64,000 nucleotides of DNA. It comes from Streptomyces sp. BK340. GTDB taxonomy: Bacteria; Actinomycetota; Actinomycetes; Streptomycetales; Streptomycetaceae. Both the position numbers and the translations under genes were made by a program. The stretch lies in NCBI RefSeq assembly GCF_007827595.1, contig NZ_VISR01000017.1:124001-188000 (forward strand). Reading direction: 5' to 3'. Positions 36,058 through 45,566 of the stretch are shown one piece after another; the stretch's first letter is position 1; each line of letters begins with the position of its first letter. The notes under the pieces are model-generated. The model did no database searches. It was not told where the DNA came from and worked only from the letters and a program-made list of their open reading frames with translations.

Positions 36058-36801
36058 TCAACTCCGTTGTTCTTCACGGTCCGCAGCCAACCGAGCCACT
36101 TCAGCTCGCAGCAGCCGAACCTCCTCCGCCAAAGAGGCGATCGCCTCCGTCTGCCGCCGTTCCTCCACGTCGTCCTTCTCGAACCGCGAGATGAACCACG
36201 CGGCGATGTTCGCGGTGACGACACCCAGCAGCGCGATCCCCGACAGCATCAGCCCGACCGCGATCATCCACCCCAGACCGGTCGTCGGCGCATGGTCCCC
36301 GTACCCCACGGTCGTCATCGTCGTGAAGGACCACCACACCGCATCACCCAGCGTCCGGATGTTCCCGTTCGGCGACTCCCGCTCCACCGACAGCACGGCG
36401 AGCGACCCGAACATCAACAACCCGACCACCGACCCCACGACATACGTCGTCAGCCGGATCTGCGGAGCCATCCGGGCCCGCCGCCCCACCAGCATCAGCG
36501 TCGACACCAGCCGCAACAGCCTGAGCGGCTGCAGGACGGGCAGCACCACCGCGCACAGGTCGAGCCAGTGCGTCCGCACGAACTCCTTGCGCCGGGGCGT
36601 GAGCGTGAGCCGTATCAGGTAGTCCACGGCGAACGCGCCCCAGACCACCCACTCCACCACCGTGCACACGACCGTCAGGTCCTGCCCCGCGGAACTGTCC
36701 ACGATCGGCACGGCATACGCGACGGCGAAGGCCACGGCCAGCGCCAGCAGGGGCCGTTGGGTGCGCCGCTCCCACCGCGTCTGCGCCGATTGCTGCTGCA
36801 T
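36058..36801 (-). CDS. Voltage-gated-type potassium channel
   Basis: About 247 residues. A six-helix ion channel: the pore region has TTVGYGDHAPTTG, an intact K+ selectivity filter. An S4-like basic segment (RLLRLVSTLMLVGRRARM) suggests voltage sensing. The C-terminal tail is a short coiled coil (EERRQTEAIASLAEEVRLLR). Start ATG 36801 (MQQQSAQTRWERR). It is separated from aceE by a terminator hairpin, so it is transcribed on its own. Confidence 0.93.
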   Translation of the reverse strand: MQQQSAQTRWERRTQRPLLALAVAFAVAYAVPIVDSSAGQDLTVVCTVVEWVVWGAFAVDYLIRLTLTPRRKEFVRTHWLDLCAVVLPVLQPLRLLRLVSTLMLVGRRARMAPQIRLTTYVVGSVVGLLMFGSLAVLSVERESPNGNIRTLGDAVWWSFTTMTTVGYGDHAPTTGLGWMIAVGLMLSGIALLGVVTANIAAWFISRFEKDDVEERRQTEAIASLAEEVRLLRAEVARLAADREEQRS

Positions 36802-36824
36802 GTCCGCATCGTAAGGAAAACGCA

Positions 36825-36855
36825 AGGGCGGTGGAGAATCGAAATCCACCGCCCT
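36825..36855 (-). terminator. Intrinsic terminator of aceE
   Basis: 11-bp perfect stem AGGGCGGTGGA/TCCACCGCCCT with a nine-base loop, followed on the minus strand by TTGCGTTTTCC. It lies 23 bases past the aceE stop. Confidence 0.85.
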
Positions 36856-36878
36856 CGGCCCGCGCAGGCCGTACAGCG

Positions 36879-39626
36879 TTACGCGTCGCCGCCCGCGGCG
36901 CCCGGGTGCGCCGCCGAGACGTCCAGCAGCTGGTACCGGTCGATGGCCTGCTTCAGCACGGACCGGTCGACCTTGCCCTCCCGGGCCAGCTCGGTCAGCA
37001 CCGCCACCACGATCGACTGGGCGTCGATGTGGAAGAAGCGGCGGGCCGCGCCACGGGTGTCCGCGAAGCCGAAGCCGTCGGCACCCAGCGACTGGTACGT
37101 GCCGGGCACCCACCGGGCGATCTGGTCGGGTACCGATCGCATCCAGTCGGACACGGCCACGAACGGTCCCTCGGAACCGCTCAGCTTCTGCGTCACGTAC
37201 GGCACCCGCTGCTCCTCCTCCGGGTGCAGCAGGTTGTGCTCCTCCACCGCCACGGCCTCGCGCCGCAGCTCGTTCCAGGAGGTCGCCGACCAGACGTCGG
37301 CCTTCACGTTCCAGTCCTCGGCGAGGAGCCTCTGGGCCTCCAGCGCCCACGGCACCGCGACACCGGACGCCATGATCTGCGCCGGGACCGAGCCCGCCGC
37401 GCCCTCGCTGATCCGGTGGATGCCCTTGAGGATGCCCTCGACGTCCACGTTCGCCGGCTCGGCCGGGTGCTGGATCGGCTCGTTGTAGACGGTGAGGTAG
37501 TAGAAGACGTCCTCGCCGTGCGGGTGCTCGGCGTCGCTGCCGTACATCCGGCGCAGGCCGTCCTGGACGATGTGCGCGATCTCGTACGAGTAGGCCGGGT
37601 CGTAGGCCACGCACGCCGGGTTCGTCGAGGCGAGCAACTGGGAGTGGCCGTCCGCGTGCTGGAGGCCCTCACCGGTCAGGGTCGTACGGCCCGCGGTCGC
37701 ACCCAGTACGAATCCGCGCGACAGCTGGTCGGCCATCTGCCAGAACTGGTCGCCGGTGCGCTGGAAACCGAACATCGAGTAGAAGACGTAGACCGGGATG
37801 AGCGGCTCGCCGTGCGTGGCGTAGGCCGAGCCCGCCGCGATCAGGGAGGCCGTGCAGCCCGCCTCCGAGATGCCGTCGTGCAGCATCTGGCCGGTCGGCG
37901 ACTCCTTGTACGCGAGCAGCAGGTCACGGTCGACCGCCTCGTACTGCTGGCCGAGCGGGTTGTAGATCTTGGCGCTCGGGAAGAACGAGTCCATGCCGAA
38001 CGTGCGGTACTCGTCCGGTGCGATCAGCACGAACCGCCGGCCGATCTCCTTGTCCCGCATGAGGTCCTTGAGGAGCCGGACAAAGGCCATCGTGGTGGCG
38101 ATGGACTGCTGACCGGTGCCCTTCTTCACGGTCGCGTACGTCTTGTCGTCGGGCAGCTGCAGCGGCTGGGAGCGCACGACGCGCGTCGGGACGTACCCGC
38201 CGAGCCCCTTGCGCCGGTCGTGCATGTACTGGATCTCCTCCGAGTCCCGGCCCGGGTGGTAGTACGGCGGCAGGCCGGACTCCAGCTCCTTGTCGGAGAT
38301 CGGCAGGTGCAGACGGTCCCGGAAGCCCTTGAGGTCGTCGACCGTCAGCTTCTTCATCTGGTGCGTGGCGTTGCGGCCCTCGAAGTTCGGGCCCAGCGTC
38401 CAGCCCTTGATCGTCTTCGCGAGGATGACCGTGGGCTGGCCCTTGTGCTCGACGGCCGCCTTGAAGGCCGCGTAGATCTTGCGGTGGTCGTGACCGCCGC
38501 GGCCCAGGTGCAGGATCTGGTCGTCGGTCATGTTCTCGACCATCGCGCGCAGCCGGTGGTCGTCACCGAAGAAGTGCCGGCGGATGTAGTCGCCGGACTC
38601 GGTGGCGTAGGTCTGGAACTGGCCGTCCGGGGTCGTGTTCATCTTGTTGACCAGCACGCCGTCGCGGTCCTGGGCGAGCAGCGGGTCCCAGGTGCGGTCC
38701 CAGACCAGCTTGATCACGTTCCAGCCGGCGCCCCGGAAGACCGACTCCAGCTCCTGGATGATCTTGCCGTTGCCGCGCACCGGGCCGTCCAGGCGCTGCA
38801 GGTTGCAGTTGACGACGAAGGTCAGGTTGTCCAGGCCCTCGCGCGCGGCGATCGTCAGCTGGCCGAGCGACTCCGGCTCGTCCATCTCGCCGTCGCCGAG
38901 GAACGCCCACACGTGCGACTTGGAGGTGTCCGCGATGCCGCGCGCCTGCATGTAGCGGTTCATCCGGGCCTGGTAGATCGCGCCCAGCGGGCCGAGGCCC
39001 ATGGAGACGGTCGGGAACTCCCAGAAGTCCGGCATGGAGCGCGGGTGCGGGTAGCTGGACAGCGCGTTCGGGTACTTCGACTTCTCCTGGCGGAAGCCGT
39101 CGAGCTGCTCCGCGCTGAGCCGGTCGAGCATGTACGCGCGCGCGTAGATGCCAGGGGAGGCGTGGCCCTGGAAGAAGACCTGGTCGCCGCCGTCGCCCTC
39201 GTCCTTGCCGCGGAAGAAGTGGTTGAAGCCCACGTCGTACAGGGAGGCGGAGGACGCGAAGGTGGCGATGTGGCCGCCGACGCCGATCCCGGGGCGCTGC
39301 GCGCGCGAGACCATCACGGCCGCGTTCCAGCGGGTCGCGTTGAGGATCCGGCGCTCGATCTCCTCGTTGCCGGGGAAGAACGGCTCGGCCCGGGTGGGGA
39401 TCGTGTTGACGTAGTCCGTGCTGCGCATCTCCGGCACGGCCACGCGCTTCTCGCGGGCCCGCTCGATCAGGCGCAGCATGAGGTAGCGGGCCCGCTCACG
39501 GCCGCGCTCGTCCACGGCGGCGTCGAGGGAGTCGAGCCACTCCTGGGTCTCTTCGGGATCGAAGTCAGGAACCTGACTCGGAAGGCCGCCAATGATGATC
39601 GGATTGCGATCGGATCCGGAAGCCAC
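36879..39626 (-). CDS. aceE: Pyruvate dehydrogenase E1 component, homodimeric type
   Basis: Thiamine-diphosphate enzyme of the pyruvate dehydrogenase complex: decarboxylates pyruvate and acetylates the E2 lipoyl group. 915 residues, full length for actinobacterial AceE. The TPP motif begins GDGEMDEPES and ends NCNLQRLDGP. GVGGHIATFASSASLYDVGF is the N-terminal signature. The start is GTG with AAGGAA upstream. The neighbouring divergent DUF3052 and ahpE genes are also next to aceE in mycobacteria. Makes acetyl-CoA for the nearby fatty-acid genes. Confidence 0.97.
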   Translation of the reverse strand: MASGSDRNPIIIGGLPSQVPDFDPEETQEWLDSLDAAVDERGRERARYLMLRLIERAREKRVAVPEMRSTDYVNTIPTRAEPFFPGNEEIERRILNATRWNAAVMVSRAQRPGIGVGGHIATFASSASLYDVGFNHFFRGKDEGDGGDQVFFQGHASPGIYARAYMLDRLSAEQLDGFRQEKSKYPNALSSYPHPRSMPDFWEFPTVSMGLGPLGAIYQARMNRYMQARGIADTSKSHVWAFLGDGEMDEPESLGQLTIAAREGLDNLTFVVNCNLQRLDGPVRGNGKIIQELESVFRGAGWNVIKLVWDRTWDPLLAQDRDGVLVNKMNTTPDGQFQTYATESGDYIRRHFFGDDHRLRAMVENMTDDQILHLGRGGHDHRKIYAAFKAAVEHKGQPTVILAKTIKGWTLGPNFEGRNATHQMKKLTVDDLKGFRDRLHLPISDKELESGLPPYYHPGRDSEEIQYMHDRRKGLGGYVPTRVVRSQPLQLPDDKTYATVKKGTGQQSIATTMAFVRLLKDLMRDKEIGRRFVLIAPDEYRTFGMDSFFPSAKIYNPLGQQYEAVDRDLLLAYKESPTGQMLHDGISEAGCTASLIAAGSAYATHGEPLIPVYVFYSMFGFQRTGDQFWQMADQLSRGFVLGATAGRTTLTGEGLQHADGHSQLLASTNPACVAYDPAYSYEIAHIVQDGLRRMYGSDAEHPHGEDVFYYLTVYNEPIQHPAEPANVDVEGILKGIHRISEGAAGSVPAQIMASGVAVPWALEAQRLLAEDWNVKADVWSATSWNELRREAVAVEEHNLLHPEEEQRVPYVTQKLSGSEGPFVAVSDWMRSVPDQIARWVPGTYQSLGADGFGFADTRGAARRFFHIDAQSIVVAVLTELAREGKVDRSVLKQAIDRYQLLDVSAAHPGAAGGDA

Positions 39627-40033
39627 GCTGTTCCTTACCTGTCAGAGGGCCACTTTTTTCCTACTGCCTACACCGATCCCCATCGTGTACCTCGGGAAGG
39701 CCCACGTCATCTCTACCGTGGGGTAACCAAGGCGTGGGTCCGGCCAAAACGCAACGATACGCCCGGGCTGTGACGGACTTGGCAAACTTGTTCGAGGGCC
39801 GTAGTGCCGGATGATTCCGAACGGCGCAAACCGGGCGCACCGGTGTGATGTGGGTCATGGCGAATCGGGGTACGGTGCCAGAAGTTGCGGCGACACGGCC
39901 AGGAACGTCACCGTTTCGGCGGTCTGAACGGCCGGGTACTTGCGCGATCCGTCCCGCCCGTGTGGACTACGGCCAATGCTTCGCGCACGCGCGTGGCTGA
40001 GACATTCACCAAGACATGATCAGGAGGCAACCC
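39627..40033. other. Divergent intergenic region between aceE and DUF3052
   Basis: 407 bases with no convincing ORF on either strand and no strong hairpin. Composition is slightly less GC-rich than the coding sequence, as expected for two divergent promoters. Ribosome sites are found at both ends (AAGGAAC for aceE, AGGAGG for DUF3052). Confidence 0.6.
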
Positions 40034-40474
40034 GTGAGCGCGACCGCGGACCACGCGGAGGAGCGGACGAACCCTGCCGCCAGGCTGGGGTTCCAGCCCG
40101 GGCAGGTGGTCCAGGAGATCGGCTACGACGACGACGTCGACCAGGAGCTCCGCGAGGCCATTGAGGAAGCCATCGAAGGCGACCTCATGGACGAGGACTA
40201 CGACGACGTGGCCGATGCCGTCGTGCTGTGGTTCCGTGACGAGGACGGCGACCTGACCGATGTGCTCGTCGATGCCACCACGTACATCGAAGAGGGCGGC
40301 GCCATCCTGCTGCTCACGCCGAAGACCGGCCGTACGGGCTACGTGGAGCCGAGCGACATCTCGGAGGCCGCGACGACTGCCGGTCTGACCGCGTCCAAGA
40401 GCGTCAGCGTCGGCAAGGACTGGAGCGGCTCGCGTCTGGCGACGCCGAAGGCCGCGAAGTCCGGCAAGAAGTAG
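40034..40474 (+). CDS. DUF3052 family protein
   Basis: About 146 residues, acidic, soluble. GTG 40034 has AGGAGG seven bases upstream; the ATG at 40016 lies before that site. Motifs: ARLGFQPGQVVQEIGYDDDV, VDATTYIEEGGAILLLTPK, GYVEPSDISEAATTAG. Function unknown. Gene order aceE, DUF3052, ahpE occurs also in Mycobacterium (Rv2241, Rv2239c, Rv2238c as I recall), so a link with pyruvate dehydrogenase or peroxide stress is plausible. Confidence 0.9.
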   Translation: MSATADHAEERTNPAARLGFQPGQVVQEIGYDDDVDQELREAIEEAIEGDLMDEDYDDVADAVVLWFRDEDGDLTDVLVDATTYIEEGGAILLLTPKTGRTGYVEPSDISEAATTAGLTASKSVSVGKDWSGSRLATPKAAKSGKK

Positions 40475-40494
40475 ACGCCTCGTCCCAAGGGCAT

Positions 40495-40524
40495 CGGACG
40501 GGCCGGGGGTACCCGGCCCGTCCG
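40495..40524 (+). terminator. Terminator after DUF3052
   Basis: Perfect 13-bp stem CGGACGGGCCGGG/CCCGGCCCGTCCG with loop GGTA, 20 bases past the stop. ahpE therefore probably has its own promoter. Confidence 0.8.
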
Positions 40525-40619
40525 AAAGTCCGCGCTGAACCCGCGGTGATCGCTGCGTAGGGTGGTTCCGAGCGTTCGCACGCTCTCACCCGATCAGCCC
40601 ACCGAAGGGATGCAGGACG

Positions 40620-41078
40620 ATGGCGATCCAGGTCGGCGACAAGGCGCCCGACTTCGAGCTCAAGGACAACCACGGCCGCACCGTGAAGCTCTCCGACTTC
40701 CGCGGCGAGAAGAACGTGGTGGTGCTCTTCTACCCCTTCGCCTTCACCGGCGTGTGCACCGGCGAGCTGTGTGAGCTGCGCGACAACCTGCCGCAGTTCT
40801 CGGACCGTGACACCCAGCTGCTCGCCGTTTCCAACGACTCCATCCACACCCTGCGCGTCTTCGCCGAGCAGGAGGGCCTGGAGTACCCGCTGCTCAGCGA
40901 CTTCTGGCCGCACGGCAACGTCTCGCGCGCCTACGGCGTCTTCGACGAGGACAAGGGCTGCGCCGTCCGCGGCACCTTCATCATCGACAAGGAGGGCGTC
41001 GTGCGGTGGACCGTGATCAACGGCCTGCCGGACGCGCGCGACCTGAGCGAGTACGTGAAGGCGCTCGACACCCTGTGA
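40620..41078 (+). CDS. ahpE: AhpE-type peroxiredoxin
   Basis: 152-residue thioredoxin-fold peroxidase. The peroxidatic site is FYPFAFTGVCTGELC with Cys46 in the PxxxTxxC motif. A second Cys at 51 lies in the same helix; mycobacterial AhpE is usually described as 1-Cys, so this extra thiol may resolve or only be structural. GDKAPDFELKDNHGRTVKLS is the normal N-terminus. Reduces H2O2 and alkyl peroxides using a mycothiol- or mycoredoxin-type donor, by family. Confidence 0.95.
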   Translation: MAIQVGDKAPDFELKDNHGRTVKLSDFRGEKNVVVLFYPFAFTGVCTGELCELRDNLPQFSDRDTQLLAVSNDSIHTLRVFAEQEGLEYPLLSDFWPHGNVSRAYGVFDEDKGCAVRGTFIIDKEGVVRWTVINGLPDARDLSEYVKALDTL

Positions 41079-41217
41079 TCCGGCCTCGGGGCCGACACCT
41101 GTGAGTCATCGGGTCCAGGGTCTGCGGGGGGCGGGAACCCGTCACTAGGATCGGCACGTTGATCCCATATCCGAGCACGACGGGGCTCCCCGCCCCTGGA
41201 CACCACATGGAGGACTC

Positions 41218-41793
41218 GTGGGAGTCAGCCTCAGCAAGGGCGGCAACGTATCGCTGACGAAGGAGGCCCCGGGCCTGACCGCCGTCATCGTCGGTCTGGG
41301 GTGGGACGTGCGCACCACGACCGGCACCGACTTCGACCTCGATGCCAGTGCGCTGCTGCTGAACACTTCCGGCAAGGTCGCGAGCGACCAGCACTTCGTC
41401 TTCTTCAACAACCTCAAGAGCCCCGACGGCTCCGTGGAGCACACCGGTGACAACCTCACCGGTGAGGGCGAGGGCGACGACGAACAGATCAAGGTCAACC
41501 TGGCCGGCGTCCCGGCCGACGTGGACAAGATCGTCTTCCCGGTTTCGATCTACGACGCCGAGAACCGCCAGCAGTCCTTCGGGCAGGTCCGCAACGCGTT
41601 CATCCGCGTCGTCAACCAGGCGGGCGGGCAGGAGATCGCACGCTACGACCTGAGCGAGGACGCCTCGACCGAGACCGCCATGGTCTTCGGCGAGCTGTAC
41701 CGGAACGGCCCGGAGTGGAAGTTCCGCGCCATCGGCCAGGGGTACGCCTCGGGGCTGCGCGGCATCGCCCAGGACTTCGGCGTCAACGTCTGA
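41218..41793 (+). CDS. terD: TerD-family stress protein
   Basis: 191 residues. TerD proteins bind calcium and belong to tellurite/phage/colicin resistance clusters; in Streptomyces they are part of stress and cation responses. The motifs FDLDASALLLN and HTGDNLTGEGEGDDE carry the acidic Ca2+ ligands, and YDLSEDASTETAMVFGELY is the C-terminal signature. Start GTG with GGAGG upstream. A second close paralogue follows 106 bases later. Confidence 0.95.
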   Translation: MGVSLSKGGNVSLTKEAPGLTAVIVGLGWDVRTTTGTDFDLDASALLLNTSGKVASDQHFVFFNNLKSPDGSVEHTGDNLTGEGEGDDEQIKVNLAGVPADVDKIVFPVSIYDAENRQQSFGQVRNAFIRVVNQAGGQEIARYDLSEDASTETAMVFGELYRNGPEWKFRAIGQGYASGLRGIAQDFGVNV

Positions 41794-41899
41794 TCCCAGC
41801 AGGGTTCCGACGCCCATACCGTCCGGCGCCGCACCGTTTACGGTCGGCGCCGGACGCGCAGGACAACCAAAGAAGCACCGCAAGGGGAGGACCAGCATC

Positions 41900-42478
41900 A
41901 TGGGCGTCACGCTCGCCAAGGGAGGCAACGTCTCCCTCTCCAAAGCCGCACCGAACCTCACCAACGTCCTGATCGGACTCGGCTGGGACGCGCGCTCCAC
42001 CACCGGCGCCCCCTTCGACCTGGACGCCAGCGCCCTGCTGTGCGGCGCCGGGAACCGGGTGCTGGGCGACGAGTGGTTCGTCTTCTACAACCAGCTCACC
42101 AGCCCCGACGGCTCGGTCGAGCACACCGGCGACAACCTCACCGGTGAGGGCGAGGGCGACGACGAATCGATCCTGGTGGACCTGACCAAGGTCTCGCTCC
42201 AGTGCGAGAAGGTCATCTTCCCCGTCTCCATCCACCTGGCCGACGAGCGCGGCCAGACCTTCGGACAGGTCTCCAACGCCTTCATCCGCGTGGTCAACCA
42301 GGCCGACGGCCAGGAGCTGGCCCGCTACGACCTCAGCGAGGACGCCTCCACCGAAACGGCCATGATCTTCGGAGAGCTCTACCGCTACCAGGGCGAATGG
42401 AAGTTCCGTGCGGTGGGTCAGGGGTACGCGTCCGGGCTGCGCGGCATCGCTCTAGACTTCGGAGTCAACGTTTCGTAA
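41900..42478 (+). CDS. terD: TerD-family stress protein, second copy
   Basis: 192 residues, about 70 percent identical by eye to the copy before it. Same DLDASALL and HTGDNLTGEGEGDDE Ca2+ motifs, same YDLSEDASTETAMIFGELYR end. Start ATG with GGGGAGG 12 bases upstream. Tandem duplication in a Ter operon; followed 49 bases later by the TerC-like gene, so the three are likely one transcript. Confidence 0.95.
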   Translation: MGVTLAKGGNVSLSKAAPNLTNVLIGLGWDARSTTGAPFDLDASALLCGAGNRVLGDEWFVFYNQLTSPDGSVEHTGDNLTGEGEGDDESILVDLTKVSLQCEKVIFPVSIHLADERGQTFGQVSNAFIRVVNQADGQELARYDLSEDASTETAMIFGELYRYQGEWKFRAVGQGYASGLRGIALDFGVNVS

Positions 42479-42527
42479 AGCTGAGTACGGCGCGGGGGAG
42501 ACCCGTACCAACACGATGGGGTAGCCA

Positions 42528-43673
42528 GTGCTTCTGAAAACCTTCGGCTGGTCGTTCGCGGTCACCGCGATCGGTCTGGTCGCTGCGGTCCTCTACGGGG
42601 GGTGGGAGGCCTTCGGCATCGTGGCGATCCTCTCCGTCCTGGAGATCTCGCTCTCGTTCGACAACGCGGTGGTCAACGCCGGAATCCTGAAGAAGATGAA
42701 CGCCTTCTGGCAGAAGATCTTCCTCACGGTCGGCGTCCTCATCGCGGTCTTCGGCATGCGGCTGGTCTTCCCCGTCGTCATCGTCGCGATCAGCGCCAAG
42801 ATGGGCCCGATCGAGGCCGTCGACCTCGCTCTCAACAACAAGGACCGCTACCAGGAGCTGGTCACGGACGCCCACCCGGCGATCGCGGCCTTCGGTGGCA
42901 TGTTCCTGCTGATGATCTTCCTCGACTTCATCTTCGAGGACCGGGACATCCAGTGGCTGCGCTGGATCGAGCGGCCCCTGGCCAAGCTCGGCAAGGTCGA
43001 CATGCTGTCGGTCTGCATCTCCCTGATCGTCCTGCTCATCACCTCCTTCACCTTCGCCACCCACGCCCACCAGCACGGCGGCGCCCACGTCGACAAGGCG
43101 CAGACGGTCCTGATCGCCGGCATCGCCGGCCTGATCACGTACATGATCGTCGGCGGTCTCTCCGGCTACTTCGAGGACAAGCTGGAGGAAGAGGAGGAGC
43201 GCGAGCACGAGGAGGAGGAAGAGGCCGCCCGCACCGGGAAGAAACGTTCTCCGGTGGTCCTGGCCGGCCAGGCCGCGTTCTTCATGTTCCTCTACCTCGA
43301 GGTCCTGGACGCCTCCTTCTCCTTCGACGGCGTGATCGGCGCCTTCGCCATCACCAACGACATCGTCCTGATGGCGCTGGGCCTCGGCATCGGCGCGATG
43401 TACGTCCGTTCGCTGACGGTCTACCTGGTCCGCCAGGGCACCCTCGACGACTACGTCTACCTGGAGCACGGCGCCCACTACGCGATCGGCGCCCTGGCCG
43501 TGATCCTCATGGTCACCATCCGGTACGAGATCAACGAGGTCATCACCGGTCTCGTCGGCGTCGTCCTGATCGCCTGGTCCTTCTGGTCCTCCGTCCGCCG
43601 CAACCGCGCACTGGCGGCCGCGGAGGGTGAAGCGGGCTCGGACGAGAAGGCCGAGATCCCGTCCGGCGTCTGA
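42528..43673 (+). CDS. TerC-like DUF475 integral membrane protein
   Basis: 381 residues with about nine membrane helices. Two LSFDN/FSFDG repeats (EISLSFDNAVVNAG early, DASFSFDGVIGAFAIT late) are the metal-ligand motifs of the TerC/LysE-like superfamily. A His-containing loop (FATHAHQHGGAHVDK) and a highly acidic loop (EEEEEREHEEEEEA) suggest divalent cation binding. TerC family members export or handle metals such as Mn2+ and act with TerD. Start is GTG 42528. Confidence 0.93.
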   Translation: MLLKTFGWSFAVTAIGLVAAVLYGGWEAFGIVAILSVLEISLSFDNAVVNAGILKKMNAFWQKIFLTVGVLIAVFGMRLVFPVVIVAISAKMGPIEAVDLALNNKDRYQELVTDAHPAIAAFGGMFLLMIFLDFIFEDRDIQWLRWIERPLAKLGKVDMLSVCISLIVLLITSFTFATHAHQHGGAHVDKAQTVLIAGIAGLITYMIVGGLSGYFEDKLEEEEEREHEEEEEAARTGKKRSPVVLAGQAAFFMFLYLEVLDASFSFDGVIGAFAITNDIVLMALGLGIGAMYVRSLTVYLVRQGTLDDYVYLEHGAHYAIGALAVILMVTIRYEINEVITGLVGVVLIAWSFWSSVRRNRALAAAEGEAGSDEKAEIPSGV

Positions 43674-43819
43674 CGTCCGGCGACCCCGAGCGCCCTTACG
43701 GGCAAGATCAGGGACGTGACGGGGTGTGACAGCCCGTCCGGTGAGGAACGCTCTGTTCGGGGCGGCCGACGTGGTCGGCCGCCCCGACGGCGTTTCGGGA
43801 CGAGTACGTGGGGGCGGGA

Positions 43820-44554
43820 ATGGGGTTCTTCGACGGGCTGCGGGGCAGCCGGGCCGAGTTCGACTCGGGCAGCGCGGCGAGCAACGCGATCGAGCTGACC
43901 GGACGTCACCATCAGGTGTCGCTCACCAAGCAGGACGCGGCCACCGGCCATCTGCGCGTCAACCTGACCTGGCGGATGCGGACCACCGACTTCGACAGCA
44001 ACCAGCGCACCAGCCTCTTCCGGCACCCCTTCAGGGCGCTCAAGCCGCCGGAGGTGCTCGGGCACGGGCAGAGCATGGTCAACGTCGACCTCGACCTGGG
44101 CTGTCTGTACGAGCTGACCGACGGCACCAAGGGGGTCGTCCAGCCGCTCGGCGGCTACCTCGGCGATGTCAACGCACCGCCGTACATCAAGCTCAGCGGG
44201 GACGACCGGTTCGGATCGGCGTCCGGCGAGACGATGTACATCAACCTGGACCACCGGGACGCGATCAAGAGGCTGCTGGTCTTCGTGTACATCTACGACC
44301 AGACACCGGCCTTCGACCGTACGCACGCGATCGTGACTCTCTACCCGAGCAACGGGCCTCGTATCGAGATAGGCCTGGACGAGCGGCATCCCCAGGCCCG
44401 GTCATGCGCGGTCGTGATGATCGAGAACGTGAAGGGGGAGCTGATCGTCCGGCGCGAGGTGAAGTTCGTGTACGGATTCCAGGGGGAGCTGGACCGGTTG
44501 TACGGGTGGGGGCTGACCTGGGGGCGCGGGTACAAGTCCAAGGTGGAGAAGTGA
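43820..44554 (+). CDS. TerA-like protein of the TerD superfamily
   Basis: About 244 residues. TerD-like beta-sandwich with GLRGSRAEFDSGSAASNAIE at the start; ligand-like text GDDRFGSASGETMYINLDHR in the middle. The C-terminus holds KGELIVRREVKFVYGFQGEL. In Ter systems TerA and TerD relatives form a cytoplasmic complex near TerC. Start ATG 43820 with GGGGG upstream; GTG 43808 is an alternative. Same strand as the TerC-like gene. Confidence 0.88.
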   Translation: MGFFDGLRGSRAEFDSGSAASNAIELTGRHHQVSLTKQDAATGHLRVNLTWRMRTTDFDSNQRTSLFRHPFRALKPPEVLGHGQSMVNVDLDLGCLYELTDGTKGVVQPLGGYLGDVNAPPYIKLSGDDRFGSASGETMYINLDHRDAIKRLLVFVYIYDQTPAFDRTHAIVTLYPSNGPRIEIGLDERHPQARSCAVVMIENVKGELIVRREVKFVYGFQGELDRLYGWGLTWGRGYKSKVEK

Positions 44555-44579
44555 CGCCGCGCCCCTGAGCCGGCCGACC

Positions 44580-45389
44580 CTAGCGGCCGATGAACTGCGG
44601 CCCTTGAGGGGGCAGCCGGAAGTTCGGGTCCGGGGCTGTCAGGGCCGGCTGGGGCTGGGGATAGCCGTAGGCCGGCTGCTGCGGTGACGTCGGCTGGGGG
44701 TAGCCGTAGGCCGGCTGCTGCGCCGACGCGGGCTGCGGGTAGCCGTAGGCCGACTGGGTCGGGACCGTCGTCGGCTGCTCGGGAGGCAGCGGCTGGGACG
44801 TGGTCTCGGGCAGGGGCAGGGGCTGGTGCGCCTCCTCCTCCGGCTCCGACTCGTCCACCGAGATGCCGAAGTCCGTGGCGAGGCCCTTCAGACCGTTCGA
44901 GTAGCCCTCGCCCAGCGCGCGGAACTTCCAGCCCTCCCCGCGCCGGTACAGCTCGCCGCAGATCATGGCGGTCTCCGCGCCCGTCTCCGGCGTGATCTCG
45001 AAGTGGGCCAGCGGCTCGCCGTCGACGACGGCAGCGTCGTACAGCACGATGCACAGGGCCGGAACGCGGTCGAAGGACTCGCCGTCCGCGGAGGCGACCA
45101 GCAGGATGCGGCCGACGTCGGTCTCGACCCCGGAGAGATCTGACTGGATGGTGTCGGTCAGGCCCTCGGTGATCCGCTTCTTGCCCAGCCGCCAGACCTT
45201 GCCCGAAGGGTGCCTGGGCTGGTTGTAGAAGACGAAGTCCTCGTCGGAGCGCACACGGCCGTCGGTGCCCAGCAGCAGCGCCGAGGCGTCCACGTCCGGG
45301 ACCCCCTGTCCGGGGGTCCAGCGCAGCACGGCGCGCACCGTGGTGGCTTCGAGCGGGACGTTCGACCCCTTCAGCATCGCGTGCGTCAT
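44580..45389 (-). CDS. TerD-family protein with repeated YGYPQP tail
   Basis: About 269 residues. The TerD domain (residues 1-185) has VDASALLLGTDGRV and ETAMICGELYRRGEGWKFRA. The HTGDN acidic loop seen in the other copies is altered, so Ca2+ binding may differ. A proline-rich tail follows with three copies of AYGYPQP separated by short QQP linkers, ending FRLPPQGPQFIGR. It is encoded on the opposite strand to the other ter genes and convergent with the TerA-like gene. Confidence 0.9.
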   Translation of the reverse strand: MTHAMLKGSNVPLEATTVRAVLRWTPGQGVPDVDASALLLGTDGRVRSDEDFVFYNQPRHPSGKVWRLGKKRITEGLTDTIQSDLSGVETDVGRILLVASADGESFDRVPALCIVLYDAAVVDGEPLAHFEITPETGAETAMICGELYRRGEGWKFRALGEGYSNGLKGLATDFGISVDESEPEEEAHQPLPLPETTSQPLPPEQPTTVPTQSAYGYPQPASAQQPAYGYPQPTSPQQPAYGYPQPQPALTAPDPNFRLPPQGPQFIGR

Positions 45390-45566
45390 GTGGTCATCCT
45401 GCCTTCTTGGTCCTGGCCACGACAATGCGGGGGGTGTCGGCGCCGACACGGGTGAGTTACCGGAAATTCATGCCCGAGGGGAACCTTCGACATGGATCCC
45501 TACGTACTATTACCGGCCACCCTTTACCCAATCCACAAGCTCGGCTTGCGCGCACTGAGGAGCCAT

